From: Lachnospiraceae bacterium
GTDB taxonomy: Bacteria > Bacillota > Clostridia > Lachnospirales > Lachnospiraceae
Assembly: GCA_017561085.1 (NCBI GenBank)
Contig: JAFZDQ010000084.1
Coordinates: forward strand, 1-51,016
Direction: 5' to 3'
Length of the DNA: 51,016 nucleotides
The position numbers and the translations under genes are program-made. Positions within the stretch are counted from its first letter, which is position 1. Each line of letters opens with the position of its first letter. Positions 49,202-51,016 of the stretch are shown piece by piece. Below the pieces are notes generated by a model, which worked only from the letters and a program-made list of their open reading frames with translations, searched no databases and was not told the origin of the DNA.

Positions 49202-50005
49202 TTATTCCTCACTCTTTATTCCATCTCCTAAGAGACTGAATCCAAGTACCATCAGAATAATCACAACGCCGGGGAAAATCGCATACGCCGGTGCCCTGAA
49301 AAGGTACGCCTGTGCTTCCGATAACATTCTGCCAAGGCTTGCATCCGGAGGCTGTACACCGATTCCCAAAAAGCTCATGCCCGCCTCTGCCAAAACAGCA
49401 TTGTTAAAACCAATCATAATGGCGGAAAGAAGTACAGTCACTGTATTGGGCAGGATATGCACAAACATAATCCTGAAATCACTGGCTCCCTGGAGCCTTG
49501 CGTTTTTGACATAATCCATATTTTTGTATTTAATGAACTCACTTCTTACGATTCGTGCAAAACTGGGCACAAAGGCAATTCCAAGTGCTAAAATAACCTG
49601 ATACTTTCCGCTTCCGAACAAACTGATAAATACCAGTGCCAGTAAAATACTGGGGAATGCAAAAATCGCATCAATCACACGCATCAGCACCTCATCTACC
49701 ACACCGCCGTAGTAGCCGGTCAGCGCTCCGATAATCACACCGAAAAAGGTGCCGATAAATACCGTGCCTGCCGCCACGAAAAAGGTGGTTCTGCTTCCCT
49801 CTAAAACTCTGGAAAAGACATCCCTTCCGAAGTTATCACAGCCCATCAGGTGCTTGAAGGAAACCCCTGCAAATTTGTTGCTCGCGTCCATGGCATTGGG
49901 ATCATGGGGGGTATAAAAAATACCTACCAGAATCATCAGTAAAATAATTCCCGTAATTGCGCCGCCGACTATTAAATTAAAATTTTTCTTCTTCGCATTA
50001 TTCAC
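49202..50005 (-). CDS. Oligopeptide-type ABC importer, permease C
   Basis: Inner-membrane subunit, 267 residues with about six helices. N-terminal helix GAITGIILLMILVGIFY, then HLMGCDNFGRDVFSRVLEGSRTTF, a hallmark of DppC/OppC, and the EAA loop near EAGMSFLGIGVQPPDASLGRML. Pairs with permease B 11 bases upstream. Forms the pore with it; both ATPases bind at their EAA loops. Confidence 0.94.
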   Translation of the reverse strand: MNNAKKKNFNLIVGGAITGIILLMILVGIFYTPHDPNAMDASNKFAGVSFKHLMGCDNFGRDVFSRVLEGSRTTFFVAAGTVFIGTFFGVIIGALTGYYGGVVDEVLMRVIDAIFAFPSILLALVFISLFGSGKYQVILALGIAFVPSFARIVRSEFIKYKNMDYVKNARLQGASDFRIMFVHILPNTVTVLLSAIMIGFNNAVLAEAGMSFLGIGVQPPDASLGRMLSEAQAYLFRAPAYAIFPGVVIILMVLGFSLLGDGIKSEE

Positions 50006-50016
50006 GTCTTTATCCT

Positions 50017-50958
50017 CTATTCAACGGAAATTCTGGGGTCTACCAGTCCATAAATAATATCCACCACGGTGTTGATGACAAGCACCAGCATCGCAATACA
50101 CACAATGACTGCCATTACCACCGGATAATCACGGTTAAAGATGGAGGTTAATAAGATTCTTCCAAGTCCCGGTATACTGAATACCTGTTCAATGATGATA
50201 CTGCCCGCTATCATATCCGCAAGCGTCATGCCCAGAAACGTTATCACGGGAATTAAGGCGTTTTTCAGTACATGCTTATATAAAACCGCTTTGGTCGCAT
50301 TTCCCCTGCTGTATGCGGTTCTTACGTAGTCTAATTTGGACTCGCTGATAACGGAGCTTCTAAGAAGCTTCACTGCCATGGCTGCTTTAGGCAGGGCAAT
50401 GGCAAATGCCGGGAAAAACATATAACCCACAAAGCCCCAAAAATCCTTATCATAGGAAACATATCCGCCGGGTGTAAAAAACTTCAGGATCCGGCCAAAC
50501 ACCAGGGTTATCAGAATACCCGCAAAGAAAGGCGGGAACGCCATAATTACCTGGTTGATGATATAAATCGTCCTGTCAATGATTCCGCCTGCGTGCTTGG
50601 CTGTATAAATACCAAGGGGCACGGATATCAGAATCATCATGAAAAAGGCAAGTACCGTAAGTGTCAGGGTTACGGGAATTTTGTCCGTTACCATTTCTGC
50701 CACGGGAATTTTATAACTGTAAGAGGTACCCATATCGCCTTTTAAAAAGCCAAATGCCCATCTGCCGTACTGCACCAAAACGGGATCGTTTAATCCCATT
50801 TCCTCCCGCAGGGCCTCTATTCTCTCAGGGGTACCCTGGGTTCCTAAAATGGAGGTCGCCGGATCTCCTGAAATGAAGTGAAACGCAAAGAAGACAAAGA
50901 GAGTCACTGCGAATAAGGTTATTAACATGGTCAGTACCTTTTTGCCCGCATATTTCAT
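50017..50958 (-). CDS. Oligopeptide-type ABC importer, permease B
   Basis: 313 residues, about six membrane helices: VLTMLITLFAVTLFVFFAF first, then GDPATSILG and EEMGLNDPVLVQYGRW, the standard DppB/OppB periplasm-side pattern, and the EAA loop near LDYVRTAYSRGNATKAVLYKH. It ends DIIYGLVDPRISVE as most family members do. A very strong site AGGAGGACAAAGAG precedes the ATG. The gene before it seems to be the binding protein (50987-51016). Confidence 0.95.
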   Translation of the reverse strand: MKYAGKKVLTMLITLFAVTLFVFFAFHFISGDPATSILGTQGTPERIEALREEMGLNDPVLVQYGRWAFGFLKGDMGTSYSYKIPVAEMVTDKIPVTLTLTVLAFFMMILISVPLGIYTAKHAGGIIDRTIYIINQVIMAFPPFFAGILITLVFGRILKFFTPGGYVSYDKDFWGFVGYMFFPAFAIALPKAAMAVKLLRSSVISESKLDYVRTAYSRGNATKAVLYKHVLKNALIPVITFLGMTLADMIAGSIIIEQVFSIPGLGRILLTSIFNRDYPVVMAVIVCIAMLVLVINTVVDIIYGLVDPRISVE

Positions 50959-50986
50959 CTCTTTGTCCTCCTGAAATGCTTACTAT

Positions 50987-51016
50987 TTATTCTACTATTT
51001 TTAATTTGGCTACATC
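50987..51016 (-). CDS. C-terminal end of a gene before the permease, probably the solute-binding protein
   Basis: Only nine codons and a stop are inside the window (DVAKLKIVE then TAA), 28 bases before the permease B start. The short ending resembles that of extracellular peptide-binding proteins, which normally come first in such operons. Too short for certainty. Confidence 0.4.
   Translation of the reverse strand, partial: DVAKLKIVE

Overview
The window looks like a chromosomal segment of a low-to-mid GC Gram-positive of the class Clostridia, most likely Lachnospiraceae. Evidence: strong AGGAGG-type ribosome sites, TATAAT promoters, a TagGH/Wzm-Wzt type glycan exporter in an organism with Gram-positive gene neighbourhoods, and several protein types typical of that family (DUF6033-like, FlxA-like, DUF5688-like, DUF4037/DUF4125). 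Species cannot be fixed from sequence alone. Nearly all genes lie on the minus strand; only a small XRE regulator and a cell-wall amidase are on the plus strand.

Region 1 (1-19.7 kb) is one long minus-strand surface-glycan locus, read from 19.7 kb down to 1. It starts with a GT4 glycosyltransferase, a GT2 enzyme, an uncharacterised RDG-motif protein, an ABC-2 permease and a very unusual ABC ATPase with an extracytoplasmic N-terminal half. A HAD/RDG protein, a membrane-anchored Ig-like repeat protein, a galactofuranosyltransferase-like/GT2 fusion, another GT2, a pyruvyltransferase/ferredoxin/FrhB fusion, an acyltransferase and a 1213-residue SDR/CitC-like/SDR fusion follow, ending in UDP-galactopyranose mutase (cut by the window edge). 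Together these suggest an ABC-exported, galactofuranose-containing, possibly pyruvylated and O-acylated polysaccharide. A divergent XRE regulator (19988-20287) faces the operon across a region with two perfect inverted repeats.

Region 2 (20.3-31.4 kb) is mostly housekeeping: metA (with the Glu111 that marks acetyl-CoA use), a divergent NAD+-dependent DNA ligase, then a probable MATE-aroA-hflX-rluF unit, a plus-strand amidase and a TPR/DUF4037/DUF4125 protein.

Region 3 (31.4-38.1 kb) is the most intriguing module: a GHKL sensor kinase and LytTR response regulator, a terminator, then a five-gene operon of soluble, coiled-coil-rich proteins. Both transcription units have in front of them the same pair of direct repeats (core TTGTTGTGAA, 21-bp period), the expected layout of a LytTR-family binding site. 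It appears to be a self-contained, autoregulated signalling module with unknown output and no visible peptide-signal gene.

Region 4 (38.1-51 kb) has gdhA with palindromes nested in its promoter, an oxidoreductase with a repetitive acidic tail, an SH3b membrane protein, tRNA-Arg(CCG) flanked by a perfect inverted repeat, a DUF5688-like protein, efp, a structured interspersed repeat, aroE-aroK-aroQ, a YqeG-type phosphatase, a small unknown protein and an oligopeptide-type ABC importer running off the right edge. All family names come from recognising motifs by eye; no search was run.
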